A stretch of DNA of 64,000 nt from Laetiporus sulphureus 93-53 (Eukaryota; Basidiomycota; Agaricomycetes; Polyporales; Laetiporaceae): positions 1,034,355-1,098,354 of the forward strand of contig NW_024468512.1 of NCBI RefSeq assembly GCF_001632365.1, written 5' to 3'. Numbering within the stretch: the stretch's first letter is position 1; each line of letters begins with the position of its first letter. The position numbers were made by a program, and so were the translations under genes. The notes under the pieces are model-generated. The model saw only the letters and a list, made by a program, of their open reading frames with translations. It made no database searches and was not told the DNA's origin. This document shows positions 34,744-46,577 of the stretch, one piece after another.

Positions 34744-36122
34744 TTACCATGCATGAAGTCCAGCATCGATGAGTATACTGGGTGTACATTGATCAGCATT
34801 TGTCGCCCTGTAGCGCTTCATAGCGGGACTTACTCGCTTCCCGTGCAGAACGTGCTCGCATCGCTCGCCAACCAGGTTACAACGCCCCTCAGCTCGTCCG
34901 GACGGCCGATTCTCCCAAGTGGGCTCGACTTCGACATGACCTCAATCAGGTGCGGATGCTTGTCAAAGTATGCTGCTGTCATGCTATTGCACAAAATTAT
35001 AGATACCCATAATGCGCGGCGGAGGCATGAGGAACAACGTGGACTTACGATGTATAGATGTAACCTGGGCTGAGCGAATTGACCCTGATGCGCTTCGGAC
35101 CAAGCTCGCAGGCCATGCTACGCGTCATTTGTTTAACGGCAGATTTGGAGCTGTTGTAGGACACCCAATGTTGATCCTGGTAGCAACAGGTCAATTCTGC
35201 CTCGCGTCTGCGATTGTTGGTCATACCCTATTCGTGATAGTTCCGCTCATGCTCGCGATCAACACTATGCTGCCTCCGTTTCCGAACCGATCCATCTGCC
35301 TGCCGGCTGCTTGCGCAGTAAATAGGACTCCGTTGACGTTCACGCTCATGACCTGCGCGAATAGCCGTTTAGAATAGGCTAGCGCTTGCGCGACAATGAA
35401 TGCCAACTTCTTGGAACTGCTTGGCTGGATACTCCAGGCAATCTGTGTGCGGCTTGAGAATGCCTGCCGCAGCAACGCAAACATCCATCCGGCCCTCCCT
35501 GTCGCCGATCATCTCCCCGATTTTCCACATCCTGTCCTGCGGCACGATCAATGTTAGCTTTAATACATCGTCTCTTCCAACTGACCTGGTCGCGCACGTC
35601 AGCGCTGATGTATTCTAGCCTGCCTTCGCCAGCTTTTCCCTGCATTCGACCAAGGTATTCCTTAACCGTGGTCCATTCTTCACTAGCCTTCTCAGGGAGG
35701 TCAACGCAGTAAACGGCATGGGCGCCTGCTTCTGCTAAAGCCATGGCCATCTCTAATCCGAGTCCTCTGTTCCCACCGGTCACCAATGCGACACGGTCTG
35801 CGAGAGAGAATTCACGCTCGAACAGGGTAGGTTTCGCCGCTGATTTCGTGATATCATCAGCATCACAGAAAGATCGTTAGAGGATACAAGACTCACCGGA
35901 AGATGAAGATGCGGCAAGAGCGGCGTCAACGCCCACCCGTCCATATGGAGGCGGCCCTCCTATTTTGTTCCGATTCCCCGTCTTCGAGGGCGAGTTACCC
36001 GCAGAATGAGCGATAGGTCCCGAGGAGAACCTTGCACGTCCAAGAAAGGAGGCATGAGACGGCGGGCGTGCACTTCGCGACATCGTGGCTCGTAGGCTTG
36101 CGCTTTGTGCACCGAGCGGCAT
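34744..36122 (-). CDS. Short-chain dehydrogenase/reductase 2 (mitochondrial-type leader)
   Basis: Seven exons: 36122-35897, 35839-35586, 35536-35408, 35352-35227, 35176-35049, 34983-34834, 34777-34744; 348 residues. Same family as the gene at 29.8 kb; exons 2-7 have identical lengths in both (254, 129, 126, 128, 150, 34 nt), so they are paralogues. Marks: TGGNRGLGLEMA cofactor loop (near 96-107), VAAAGILKPH, ASMSGT, VSYNSSKSAV with catalytic Tyr 252 and Lys 256, and SPGYIYTSM. The N-terminal ~75 residues are Arg/Ser/Ala-rich without acids and contain GGPPPYGRVG, shared with the paralogue, which suggests import into mitochondria. Ends in TGSDILIDAGLHAW, a typical SDR C-terminus. Likely NAD(P)-dependent polyol/ketose oxidoreductase; substrate unknown. 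Confidence 0.9.
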
Positions 36123-37306
36123 TGTGTTTTTTAAAAAATGACACTGTTAGGATGGGCCTCTCGAGCTTATCAGACGAAAGGGATGTAGCGAGGAGACATA
36201 AGTCTTATGTAGCATAAGAGATAGAAGTCGGTGAGGGATTACTGAGGGCAATACAGAGTGCCTGGATGCTTCCGTCCAGGTTCATGTGACCGGCCATTTC
36301 GTACGATTGTCCTAATAGAGCTTTTCTCGGAAGAAAAAGACTGCTAGCAGCATGCAATCAACCTAATTCCACGCTCCCACGAAGGATCAGGTGTTTGATC
36401 CCGTGGACAGCCCAAGCAACCGCTGTCAATACGAGAGATAATTGCCTAAGCATACGGAGGGGCAGTTGTATGTCCAACTTGAGTATGACATGCACTGGCT
36501 CGCCCGGCATTATTCTCGCGGCTCGAACCATGTTGCCTTAATCGGACTGAAGTGTGCCGTCGGCGGTTTCCGTTGCGGCCTACGGCGAGTTTGTGGTGCA
36601 CACCGCTAACCTCCTTCCTTAGAGTGACAACCGAACCGCGTGCAATGCCCAGGCAATTATGATGAAGAGAGTCTGGCCGAACATATAGCACATCAGTACA
36701 CCACGGCTCCGTGTCATCGTGAAAACATCCTGTTTCTCTGCGTCGTATCCAAAACTGCGCGCCAACTTACGAACCTGCGCTCAGTAGTACAGCTACATTG
36801 GACGATTGAACCGCCCGGACTCAGCCTCCTCCTACAACCAAAGCTGAGCAGAGAATGTTAAAATCAAACAAAGTCAGTGAGAGTCGCGGAGATTGCGCGG
36901 AACTGGGATTGGATGTCAGACGCGAGCGCTGCATCACTACACGATTCGGTCTATTCTGACTGCCAGCGGCACGGTCCAGCCCGAACATCTGACCTTCCCG
37001 TCGATGCTGCGCGTATCTGTTTACATTCACCGCCAATAGTCGCATTGACTCAGTCAAGGACGCGGGAACCGAATAGCTTAGATGCTATGCCGCCGCTTCC
37101 GAGCTCCCCTAGAATGGATGGCCTAGTGCACTGCCTCGAACGGCAGTCCTGCCTACAAACCTGTGTTCCCACACGTTCCTCGCCCGTGGTCAACGCGTGG
37201 TCCAAAGTCATATATTAGGATACCTTGTCTATGTGGCTGCAAGCGACTTGCTTTATCCCCGTCACTACGTGTAGCATTCAGCCCATTGATCATCTGCATG
37301 TGAAAC
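36123..37306. other. 1.2 kb intergenic region SDR2 - NYN gene 1
   Basis: Divergent promoter region. No open frame with gene-like features; frames to 113 codons exist on both strands. Confidence 0.5.
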
Positions 37307-38980
37307 ATGCCAGGCTCGGAGAATGTGGCGATCTTCTGGGATTATGGTACGTCCAATTTTTTTCCATCACTTATTTCGCCCGCGACATCCGCGCCACATC
37401 ACTGAAAACTCGCACTTTGCCAGAGAACTGTGCGTTGCCCGCGAACGTCGCCGGCAACGTCGTAGTCAACAGCATCCGGAAGATTGCTCATGAGTACGGG
37501 AGCGTGAAGACGTTCAAGGCATACCTTGAGCTGCCTGAGCAGTCGTCTCCGAAGAGCATCGCTCTACGTTCCGAGCTTCAGCTGTGCGGGGTATCATTGA
37601 TTGATTGCCCGCACAACGGGAGGAAGGACGTGGCGGACAAGATGATGATTGGTACGTGTCTCCAACGTCGTGTGCCTTCGCGGAATCACTCATGTGATTG
37701 TTCAGTCGACATGATGGCATACGCCATTGACACACCAGCACCCGCCACGATTATCCTCATCTCGGGTGACCGAGACTTCGTCTATGCTGTGTCTGTACTA
37801 AGTCTGCGGCAGTACCGATTGGTCATTTTCGCGCCAACTGCGGCGCACTCGAGCCTGAAGTTGCAGGCTAGCGTAGTACATGCCTGGCCAGCCGATGTAC
37901 TTCCTGAAGAGCTCTTGACAACCAAACCCCGCACATCGGTGTCCAGCGGCAGCTCCGAATATCCGCGTTCGCGAAGTGATTCCAATGCAAGGTACGCGCC
38001 GCAGGTGGCGCAGCCAACAGCCGTCCGTGCCTTCGCAACGCAATCGCCACCAGTCACTCGTAAGGATTTGCATGATCGTCCATCCTACAGTACAATAGCG
38101 GCGAACTTCTCCGTCCCTCCTTGGGTGCCGTTTGATCCATTGGGCCCGTTCAAGAATTCCCCGCCACCGTCGGTCACGGTGAGCAGCCAAGACATGCTGA
38201 CCAGAGCGATACTGATCGAACAGTCCATCCGCATTCAGCCTCTCACCGATAGCACAGCGGTCGAATCAGAATCAGATGGTCCGTCTAGTTCATCTGTCGA
38301 CGGAAATCCGTCTCCGGGCTACTTTACTCTATTCGTAAGTGCTGTTCACTTTTCAGGCACAAGGCCAGCATTAAACGAAACGTTCCTAGTCTCGAACACC
38401 AGGACGGACTTTTGCGGCTGCAAACGCACAAGCCCCATTCGAATTTGGGACGAGTGTGCTCAACCAAGACCAATCACACTCATCGCAGCAAATTGCGCAT
38501 GCCAAGGTCTCGGCAACAACAGCGATGTCGCCATCGTCCGAGGCGTCATTTCAGCAACAGCCATCTCAGCTCGACGCGAGCGATTCTGTACTTGAGAGCT
38601 TTATTGCGCAAGCCTGGGGTAACGGGGCATCTGCATCTGCATCTTTGGATGCGGATGACTCCACACCTTCCAAGAAGGTGCCGGCCCACTTCAAGGCTCT
38701 GGTAAAAGTCTTGAAACAACAATTGAAGGACGGCAACAAGAAGGTGTCATACTCCGATCTGGGCACCTTGCTTCGCCAAGAGTCGTCGATGTTGTACGAG
38801 AAGGCAGGCGTGACCAAGCTGAAAGACTACACCGCCTTGGCGGAGGAAGCTGGCGTAGTAGTTGTGAAGGAGAACAGGTACGGACCAGGAGGGGTCGATG
38901 GCCAGAAATGGGTGTCGCTCCATCCCCGACTTTTGAAGACGACGCCTGCGGTGGTGCCATCCTCGATGGACGAATGGTGA
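37307..38980 (+). CDS. NYN-domain predicted RNase with one LOTUS-like module (paralogue 1)
   Basis: Four exons: 37307-37346, 37424-37651, 37706-38334, 38390-38980; 495 residues. The N-terminal ~160 residues form an NYN (PIN-like) nuclease domain: MPGSENVAIFWDYENCALPA, SVKTFKAYLEL, CPHNGRKDVADKMMIVDMMA, ATIILISGDRDFVYAVSVL. The acidic residues expected at the metal site (WDYEN, the DVADKMM/VDMM Asp residues, SGDRDF) are all present. A Ser/Thr/Pro/Gln-rich linker follows (about 170-395), then at about 399-480 a module, HFKALVKVLKQQLKDG...AGVTKLKDYTALAEEAGVVV, that I read as OST-HTH/LOTUS-like by length, position and pairing with NYN (as in MARF1/Limkain b1). NYN assignment is firm; the module assignment is tentative. 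Exon 2 (228 nt) and the first two intron phases match the paralogues at 46.9 and 51.6 kb. Confidence 0.86.
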
Positions 38981-39414
38981 GGTTTGCACGGTTGAGACCA
39001 ACTTCTTTCGGCTGAATTCGAGCTAGGTTCTATATGGCTCGCCATGGAACGAGCAAGTAGATTTGTACATGCTTGCTTGTATCAAAAGAAGGCAGCCATA
39101 GAATTGATTGTAATGGATGTACCATAAGAGCAGCGGCGGAGTATGCACTGGGCCCACTCAAGGCGTGATCTGCGACCACGCCCGATTGTATTGCTGCACT
39201 TGTAGTCTTGTCGACAGTTTACAAACATGTGCGAGGATTTACATCATGATGATAGAAGTCAGCTCGACGACAACATGCAACATGGAGACCAATGTGATGC
39301 TAGGATGTGATTGCGAGAAATCGTGAGATAGCCCTCTATCTGAAAACTACCGGCGACGTAGGGAGGTCATGTATATTACTAAGTATCACATTACGCTTTT
39401 CGTAGGTTATGTGG
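38981..39414. other. Convergent 3' regions, NYN gene 1 and STRAP
   Basis: 434 nt, no gene seen. Confidence 0.6.
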
Positions 39415-40678
39415 TTACGGACCGCCGTTGGCTTGAGTACCCTGCCAAAGACCGTAGCTCTTCCCGGGGGTTGTTTGCCACAGTCGGATAGTGCCTGGGA
39501 GGGGACGATACCTCGTGAGTGACATATAATTGAACAAGTCCATGTGACCTCACCATCCTCTGTTCCGCAAGGAATGTGCGAGTAGGCAATTACTAATGAG
39601 CACAATTGGTCAAAGGAATAGTGTGGGAACACATACCGCTTCCGCTCGCGAACATCTCTCCGTCGGGACTGAACTCCACGCAGTGGACGGGCCCATGATG
39701 GCCCTTGAGTACTTCTCGTTCTTCTCCCGTCACGTCATGTATTCGCACCCATTCATCACCAAGACTGCCCGTGACGAATCTGTCTTGAAGGATCGGGTGG
39801 ATGGACGCAGATGATGGAGCATACGGTAATGTCAGACTGTGCGTCTGACCGCCGTTCAGGAGAGCGGGAATGAAGGACACGGTCTTTCCGGATGTCACTA
39901 CCAGGCGATTAGTCTGCGGGGATAGTTCCATCGATGTGATGGGTCCCGGGAACGAGAGACTAGTTGTCAGCTTGCGCGTTCGGAGATCCCACCATCTACG
40001 AAGCGCGAGTCAACCCGTGTACATCTTCTCTATAGAACTCGATCGTGCGTGCTCACTTGAGAAGGCCATCTTCCCCCGCTGTGACGCCTGTATGGTCGCC
40101 TACCCATACGACGCTCTTGACCGTACCATCGTGAGATATGTTGCTGCCATTGTCACTGAAGATATCCGGTTCCGCATCCGGCCGGCCAAGATCGAACATT
40201 CTCACTTTCTTCTCTTGCCCGCCAGTGAGCAGATGCGAGGTACTCGGAGAAATTGCGACACTTCGGACAATGTGATTGTGCGGGAAAGAATGTAGCGGTT
40301 CGCCAGAGTACGTATCCCATATCTTTCTGTGAAATTGAACATGCGCATAAGCCTCGTAGAAACGAAACGGGGCCCGAAACAAGAATATGGACATGCGCAA
40401 AGGACCGTGACAGAATACACGTACGCCGTAAAGTCTGCGCTTCCAGATGCCGCACGAGAGGTGTCCGGAGATAGTTTGCTGCTCCACACGGCGCCCTTGT
40501 GGCCAAAGAATGTGCCGATCCAATCTCCTGTCCACTCTCGTAACATGGGGTTTCCATCCTTGCAGCTGGATATCAGCACATATGTCCCGTCGTCTTGCAG
40601 AGAAGAGAATGAGAGATGGGTGACTGGACGTGTATGACCGGGAGCGACGAGAGGAACAGCTTTAGGATGGTGTGCCAT
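39415..40678 (-). CDS. STRAP/Unrip-like WD40 protein
   Basis: Five exons: 40678-40425, 40326-40057, 39995-39637, 39559-39554, 39494-39415; 322 residues. A WD40 propeller of the STRAP (serine-threonine kinase receptor-associated protein, Unrip) family: starts AVPLVAPGHTRPVTHLSFSS, then DGNPMLREWTGDWIGTFFGH, SGSADFTAKIWDTYSGE, LLTGGQEKKVRMFDLGRP, KSVVWVGDHTGVTAGEDG, LKWWDLRTRKL, HHGPVHCVEFSPDGEMFASG, EDGTIRLWQT. Metazoan STRAP works in the SMN complex and in TGF-beta signalling; in fungi the role is little known, so a scaffold in RNA-protein assembly is inference. Exon 4 is a 6-nt microexon that completes the Glu-Asp-Gly of the last WD repeat. Ends in a GGP tail. Confidence 0.92.
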
Positions 40679-42194
40679 TGATCGGTTCAGTTGGGTCGTA
40701 AAATGAGGACGTGATGGAGGTCGTGATACAGGCGCACTGCGCACTGCTGGTCGAAGATGAAAGTTGCAAGTAGCATGGCCACAGAGAGTCTCGTGCCGCC
40801 ACGTGCTCCACGCCACTTCGCCTGATCAGGCAGGATTAGTGCGAACCTCAGCTGGTGCCACTGGGGGTAATCAACACTGGACTTTAAAGCTTTACCAGCT
40901 GGCTTATATCTACAGAGGCCGTCCGGAAGTCTTGGACATTGTAGAGGACGGCATGCCTTGTTATGCGCCACAAATATCGGCATAGCTGAGCGCGGTGGCG
41001 ATGCTTTCTCTAATATTACATCGGAAGACACGAAGTCGCTGCGGTACTGGCATAGAGTTACTCGACCCGCTAGGTGAGATGAAATATGTGCAAGTCGTGT
41101 GCTGGATTGCAGTTGATCAGCTCTCACTCAGGCTCCCTGTTTCAATTTCTGGTGTGTGCGCCATACAACAAGCGCGTTTCTCTCACGTACTGAATTGCAG
41201 AATGATGGTGTTCTGTTGGATACCGCGCGGCTTAGCGACTCCGCGGCGCAACTGCTAGCCATAGCAGTGTGATAGCGTACGGCGAACGATTGAGGTCACA
41301 ATGATGCAATTCTGTGCTGTTGAACATATGGGGATCACACGAAATCCGCGGTAAGCATACTAGCTTCTCCTATCGTAGCCTTACCCGAAAGTGGAGCTCG
41401 CCGGTCAGCTCCCGTGTGCACTATCTGGATATGTCGCGTAGCAGTTCGCTACTACGTCGCTTCGGAGCGCCTCGTTCCCTTGTTGATATTGTATAGTCAT
41501 CCTTGCGTGCTTTTGACATGCTTTCGATGCTAGACATACCTGCCAATGAGGAGCAACCGAATAGCGGAGCTCGTATCGTCCTGCGTGCAGCTACGTAGAG
41601 CTGCTGGTGGACTGTGGGATGCAATAGACGAAATGGGGAAGACCATCGCAATGCATGCTACTTACTCCCGAGGCCGGAACTTCGGAGGCAACATGCACAT
41701 GTGCACCTCTCGCTAATGCGAGTGAACGTAGGATTTAGTTGCCACCTCGGTGGCGTACTACTATAGTATCTGAAACAGCGTCCAAAAATACCACTACTAG
41801 TCGGCTTCGGCGCCAATAACGACGCGAAGGTCGCGATCGGTTTTCAAAGTATCACGTGATGAAAGGCAGTAGTGCCAAAACTCGCCATGGATTGCGTGCT
41901 AATTCACCAGCGGCTCTAGAGAGCGCCGCTCGAAGAAGGGCAATGTTCACCGATCGTGAATATACACCTGGCAATTCGGAAATCCTTCTCGTGCGAGGTA
42001 CTCGGCCCTCAGCCCAGGATTGCGGGGTAAGACAATATTCCGAATTCTCGAGATTTTTACAGTGGGTTGGCGGTAGGCACGTCGGGTTCTGTGGACGCAA
42101 GGTACCACATCAAAAACGCGTTACGCGCTTGTCGTTACCCCATTATTTGTCATTGATCTTAGGCCCAGCGGGATCCGCCAACTGCGCGTTCCGA
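40679..42194. other. 1.5 kb divergent promoter region STRAP / sulfate permease
   Basis: No gene seen. Several open frames of 60-146 codons on both strands, none with splice sites or motifs that fit a gene. Confidence 0.5.
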
Positions 42195-42202
42195 TATAAA
42201 AA
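42195..42202 (+). promoter_or_regulatory. TATA box of sulfate permease gene
   Basis: TATAAAAA at 58-65 nt before the ATG at 42260. Confidence 0.6.
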
Positions 42203-42259
42203 GTGACATCGAACAGGAAGTCTTCTTCCCTGGATCGCCTTTTCACTTGTCCTCTCGCG

Positions 42260-45041
42260 ATGTTCTCTACGAAGGTCAAGAGTACCGCGAAACGCATAGT
42301 GGGATATCCCGAAGAGCCCGTGCCCGTTGTGACCGTAGGACAATGGGTCCACAATCGGTGTCGTGATCCCAAGCGTGGTGTATGTCCTTCCCAGTTGAAC
42401 CTTCTCTATCGCTTCATAATCTGCTTGTTCGCAGGTGATACGCTATGTTACTGGCCTGTTTCCAATCTTCAGTTGGATCAGCCGATACAGTGAGTCATCA
42501 GTGAGGCAAAATTCTGTTCGCCCTTACTGAACGTTCATCTAGATTTGGGATGGCTGACAGGCGATGTCATCGCTGGTATTACAGTCGGCATTGTTGCCGT
42601 GCCACAGAGCATGTCTTATGCCAAGGTTCGCACATATCGCCCCGCTATATGGGCCGCTTCGGTGGAAAATTGACATCCGTCCCTTAGCTCGCCGACCTTC
42701 CCGCTGAATACGGTCTTTATTCTACGTTCGTTGGTACTTTGGTCTACGCGGTAAGTGACTCGTATTGACAGGTTGGACACTGCCTTACGTCTGCTCTAGC
42801 TTTTTGCAACGTCTAAAGATGTCAATATCGGCCCCGTGGCAGTCATGTCGCTCACTGTCGCGAAGATCATCGAGTATGTCGAGGACAAGCATCCAAACGT
42901 GTGGAGCAAGCCTCAAATCGCCGTTACTCTCGCCTTTATTTGCGGTTTCATCGTGCTCGGAATTGGTCTTCTGAGGTTGGGGTGGATTGTCGAGTTCATT
43001 CCTGCACCAGCCGTGAGCGGCTATATGACCGGCTCGGCGCTCAATATTGTGTCCGGTCAGGTGCCTGGTTTGATGGGAGAATCTGGTTTTAAGTAAGTAT
43101 GAAAGTGCTTGTCCGGAAATCACACCCTGACGTGGTGCAGCACTCGGGCAGCCACTTACAAAGTCATCATCAACTCGCTCAAATATCTCCCAAAGACGAA
43201 GCTCGACGCGGCATTTGGATTAACGGGTCTAGTCTGTCTCTATATTATTCGCTGGACGTGCCAATACCTCATGAAGCGGTATCCTAGAAGACGTGAGTCA
43301 GTTACCTCGACTTCACCGAGTTGCTGCTCATACCTACCTGTACAGAGCGTGTATTTTTCTTCATCTCCGTCTTTCGGAATGCCTTCGTGATCGTCATCCT
43401 GACCATAGCGTCATGGCTGTACACCCGGCATAGGAAGAGTGCAAAAGGAACCTACCCTATCAGTATTCTAGGGACTGTCCCTCGGGGCTTCCAGCATATG
43501 GGTGCTCCTACCATCGATCCGAAGCTCATTTCTGCCTTGGGTAGTCAGCTCCCGTTGGCCACTATCATCCTGGTCCTCGAACATATCGCGATTTCCAGAT
43601 GTATGTCACACCGATATCACTGTTGGGCTGTTCTAAACTGACCTCGGATCGTCCAGCTTTCGGTCGCGTGAATGGGTACACGGTCAATCCCAACCAGGAG
43701 CTGATAGCGATTGGCGTTACCAACACAATCGGCACGCTATTCGGCGCATATCCCGCGACCGGCTCGTTCTCCCGTTCTGCTCTTTCATCAAAGTCGGGTG
43801 TTCGTACACCTGCCGCGGGAATCCTCTCATCGATTGTCGTGCTGGTCGCCTTGTACGGTCTTACCCCCGCGTTTTACTGGATCCCGAGCTCCGGCCTCTC
43901 CGCCGTGATCATTCACGCCGTAGCGGATCTTGTCGCGTCCCCGCGCCAGGTGTACTCGTACTGGCGTGTCTCTCCAATCGAGGCCGTCATCTGGTTCGCT
44001 GCGGTTTTAGTCACTGTTTTTGCATCTATTGAGGACGGTATTTACACGGCGATGGCCGCATCCATGGTTCTGCTCCTTATACGCGTGGCTCATCCGCGCG
44101 GATATTTCCTCGGCAAGGTCAAGGTCCGAGCAAGTGCACAGTCGGACGCAGAGTCCCGCGACGTCTATGTCCCACTTAAACCAAAGGCGACCCTCATGAA
44201 CGACGCTGTACAGGTGACTCCTCCTGCTCCCGGAGTCATCGTTTACCGCTTCGAGGAAAGCTTCCTCTACCCGAACTCTTACTTTCTCAATTCCGTGATT
44301 GTCGCATACGTCAAGGCGACAATGAGGCGCGGCAAAGACTACGCTGGGGTCAAGCTCAGCGATCGGCCTTGGAACGACCCCGGTCCACGCCCAGGTCAGG
44401 ACGAGAGCGCTGAAAATATGCTCAAGCCTGAGTTGCGCGCAATCGTTCTAGACTTTTCTGGAGTGTACGTCCACTACTCGATTATTTGCCAGTACATGAC
44501 GTTGACTTTCGCTTGTAGATCACAGATAGATACGACAGCCGTTCAAGCCTTGATTGACACAAGGACCGAAGTCGAGCGGTGGGCTGATCGGCCTGTCGAG
44601 GTAAGATATTCACCACTGTCAACGATTGTTTGCCGTACTGAAGCCTTTTCCGCACAGTTCCATTTCGCGACAATCCTTTCCCCTTGGGTGCGCCGCGCTC
44701 TGATCGCTGGCGGTTTCGGTACCGGAGCGCCAGCATCCAGCCTGCCTACCGAGATCGCGGCCGTCGTTCCATATCGCGGTGGTCAATCCATGACAAAAGC
44801 TACTGATCAGCAAATGGTCGACGACCTAGAGTCGACCTGGCCCGTCAGCGAAGAGCCTCGCTTCGACACGGAAGAGACGGTCAGCCTTGATCTCCAGGAC
44901 ACGCCATTCTTCCATTTCGACCTCGTCAGCGCTGTTCGAGCTGCAGAGAGCGGAACATTGTCTAGAGAGTCGGACTCCTCAAGCATCACAAAATCGGAGG
45001 ACGTATCTTATGACAAGGCTGTTTCGGAGAAGGATATGTGA
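42260..45041 (+). CDS. SUL1: Sulfate permease (SulP/SLC26 family)
   Basis: Ten exons: 42260-42379, 42435-42489, 42543-42625, 42688-42750, 42800-43092, 43141-43292, 43346-43600, 43657-44464, 44519-44600, 44658-45041; 764 residues. A plasma-membrane proton/sulfate symporter by family. Marks: LTGDVIAGITVGIVAVPQSM (the SulP signature), YGLYSTFVGTLVYALFATSK, GPVAVMSLTVAKI, FICGFIVLGIGLLRLG, IPAPAVSGYMTGSALNIVSG, VNGYTVNPNQELIAIGVTN and AYPATGSFSRSALSSKSGVR. The C-terminal STAS domain has AIVLDFSG, SQIDTTAVQALIDTRTEVER, FHFATILSPWVRRALIAGG. The tail after STAS is long, acidic and Ser-rich (about 90 residues) and may be regulatory. Some 10-12 membrane spans are expected. No disruption seen. Confidence 0.95.
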
Positions 45042-45343
45042 TCATTACCTCTGTATGACCCTCGGACATGTAACGGATCTCATACTAGACCGCACGGAAG
45101 TATAACGACCCTCACGAACCAGGTAGCCTGCTGCATCTTAAGTGTATCATTATCAGATGTGTATGTGAAGTACTGAAAGTACACTATGTTTAATGATAAT
45201 TTATTGATTTGGCATTCATTGTATGGGGAGTTCAACTTTTCCATTGGGCAGCCAACAGAATTTCAAGGACGCCGAGTGCCACAAGCGCCGACGGGCGCCT
45301 AGTTTTATCGACGTTGGACTTTCCGCAGGCTTCGTCGTATGGC
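45042..45343. other. Intergenic stretch sulfate permease - TACO1
   Basis: 302 nt; 3' region of the permease and TACO1 promoter. An in-frame extension upstream of the chosen TACO1 ATG has no methionine of its own in a likely leader. Confidence 0.5.
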
Positions 45344-46569
45344 ATGAATCCACTGCGGCCCTCCTCGTCGGCCTCCCTTCTGCAGCTGCGGCGGCTCATT
45401 TCAACTTCATCTGTGCGCCTATCGGGCCACAACAAAGTGAGATTACACGTCTTGCTTGTCTGGCTATTGCCAATCCGCCTTTGCAGTGGTCGAAAATCAA
45501 AGAAAAGAAGGGTGTCAATGATCGCAAGAAGGGACAGGTCTATAGCAAGGCCACCAGGGTAATGCATATTCCCACTCGATCCGCTGTCAAATATCTGACG
45601 AGCGACATCCTTGCAGGACATAGCGATAGCGGTGCGAAGTACGCTACGTCTTCTCTGATTCGTCGTTGATCCATGAAGTGAACTCTCCTCTGAGCAGGTG
45701 GTGGCAGTGCCGATCCAGACCTCAATGCCGCCCTAGCAGCGGTCCTCAAAAGGGTCAAACAGCAGGGCGTCCCAAAGGACAACATCGAAACTGCTTTGAA
45801 AAAGGTACGTGCTCATTCGTTTGTGCTCGCGATGTGCTGACGTCTGTAGGCTGCCGGAGCAAAAGACAGGAGCGATCAGCAGTTTTTGGTTTATGAAGCT
45901 ATGGCACCTGGCTCCGTCGGCATGATCATGTAAGAGGCCGCACCGGCGTCAAGTCCTCCGCCATCCGCTAACTCGGTGAAGAGAATGCATTACAGACAAC
46001 GTGAACCGTACCAAGCATGCCGTCGACAACTTGCTGAGTGGTCATGGGTGAGAGCCTCACTGTAGCATGTGCATAGCGTTCTGCTTACTGAGAACTCTGA
46101 TGTTCTTTTCGTCAGTGCTCGGATGGCACCCGTGAAATTTCTCTTTTCGCGGCTTGGATGTATCGAAGTGGCGTTAGACAAAGCGCCTGAATCTGAATTC
46201 GAGAGAAAGCTTGACAGGCTCATAGAGACAATGCTCGATGCCGGCGCGGAGGATTTCAAAGAGACTGCCGCAAGCGACGTTGACGTGGAGTTAGAGGTGA
46301 GTGGGTTTCCCCAATTGTCGCTGAGCTAGGTTCAATATGAATGTATGCAGTTCACTTGTCAGCCTCAAGATCTGGGAAAGATCACCACCACTGCTCTCGA
46401 GACCGGCTTGTGTCGAGAGTTGCTGAACAGTGAGCTCCAGTACAGAGCGCTGGAGGAGACTCCGTCACTGGATGAACATTCCGCAGAACGGATAGATGGT
46501 CTGCTTGAGGAGTTCGACGAGCTCGACGACGTTCTCAAAGTATGGACGACCCTCGGTGCATCAGGTTAG
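45344..46569 (+). CDS. TACO1: TACO1/YebC-family mitochondrial translational activator
   Basis: Eight exons: 45344-45436, 45487-45558, 45617-45638, 45698-45804, 45850-45929, 45982-46047, 46116-46296, 46351-46569; 279 residues. The first ~28 residues (MNPLRPSSSASLLQLRRLIS...) look like a mitochondrial presequence. Then the YebC/TACO1 body: SGHNKWSKIKEKKGVNDRKK, QVYSKATRDIAIAVRSGGSA, NAALAAVLKRVKQQGVPKDN, YEAMAPGSVGMIIECITDNV, NRTKHAVDNLLSGHGARMAP. In animals TACO1 helps translate mitochondrial COX1; YebC relatives help ribosomes at proline stretches. The acceptor for exon 6 (GTGAAG at 45981) was chosen over a later TTACAG because only it gives the conserved ECITDNVNRT. Exon 3 is 22 nt. Confidence 0.9.
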
Positions 46570-46577
46570 GCCATTGC

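Noticed and set aside
45930..45996. Acceptor TTACAG at about 45995 in the TACO1 gene
   Set aside because: It destroys the conserved ECITDNVNRT; an AAG acceptor 14 nt earlier keeps it.
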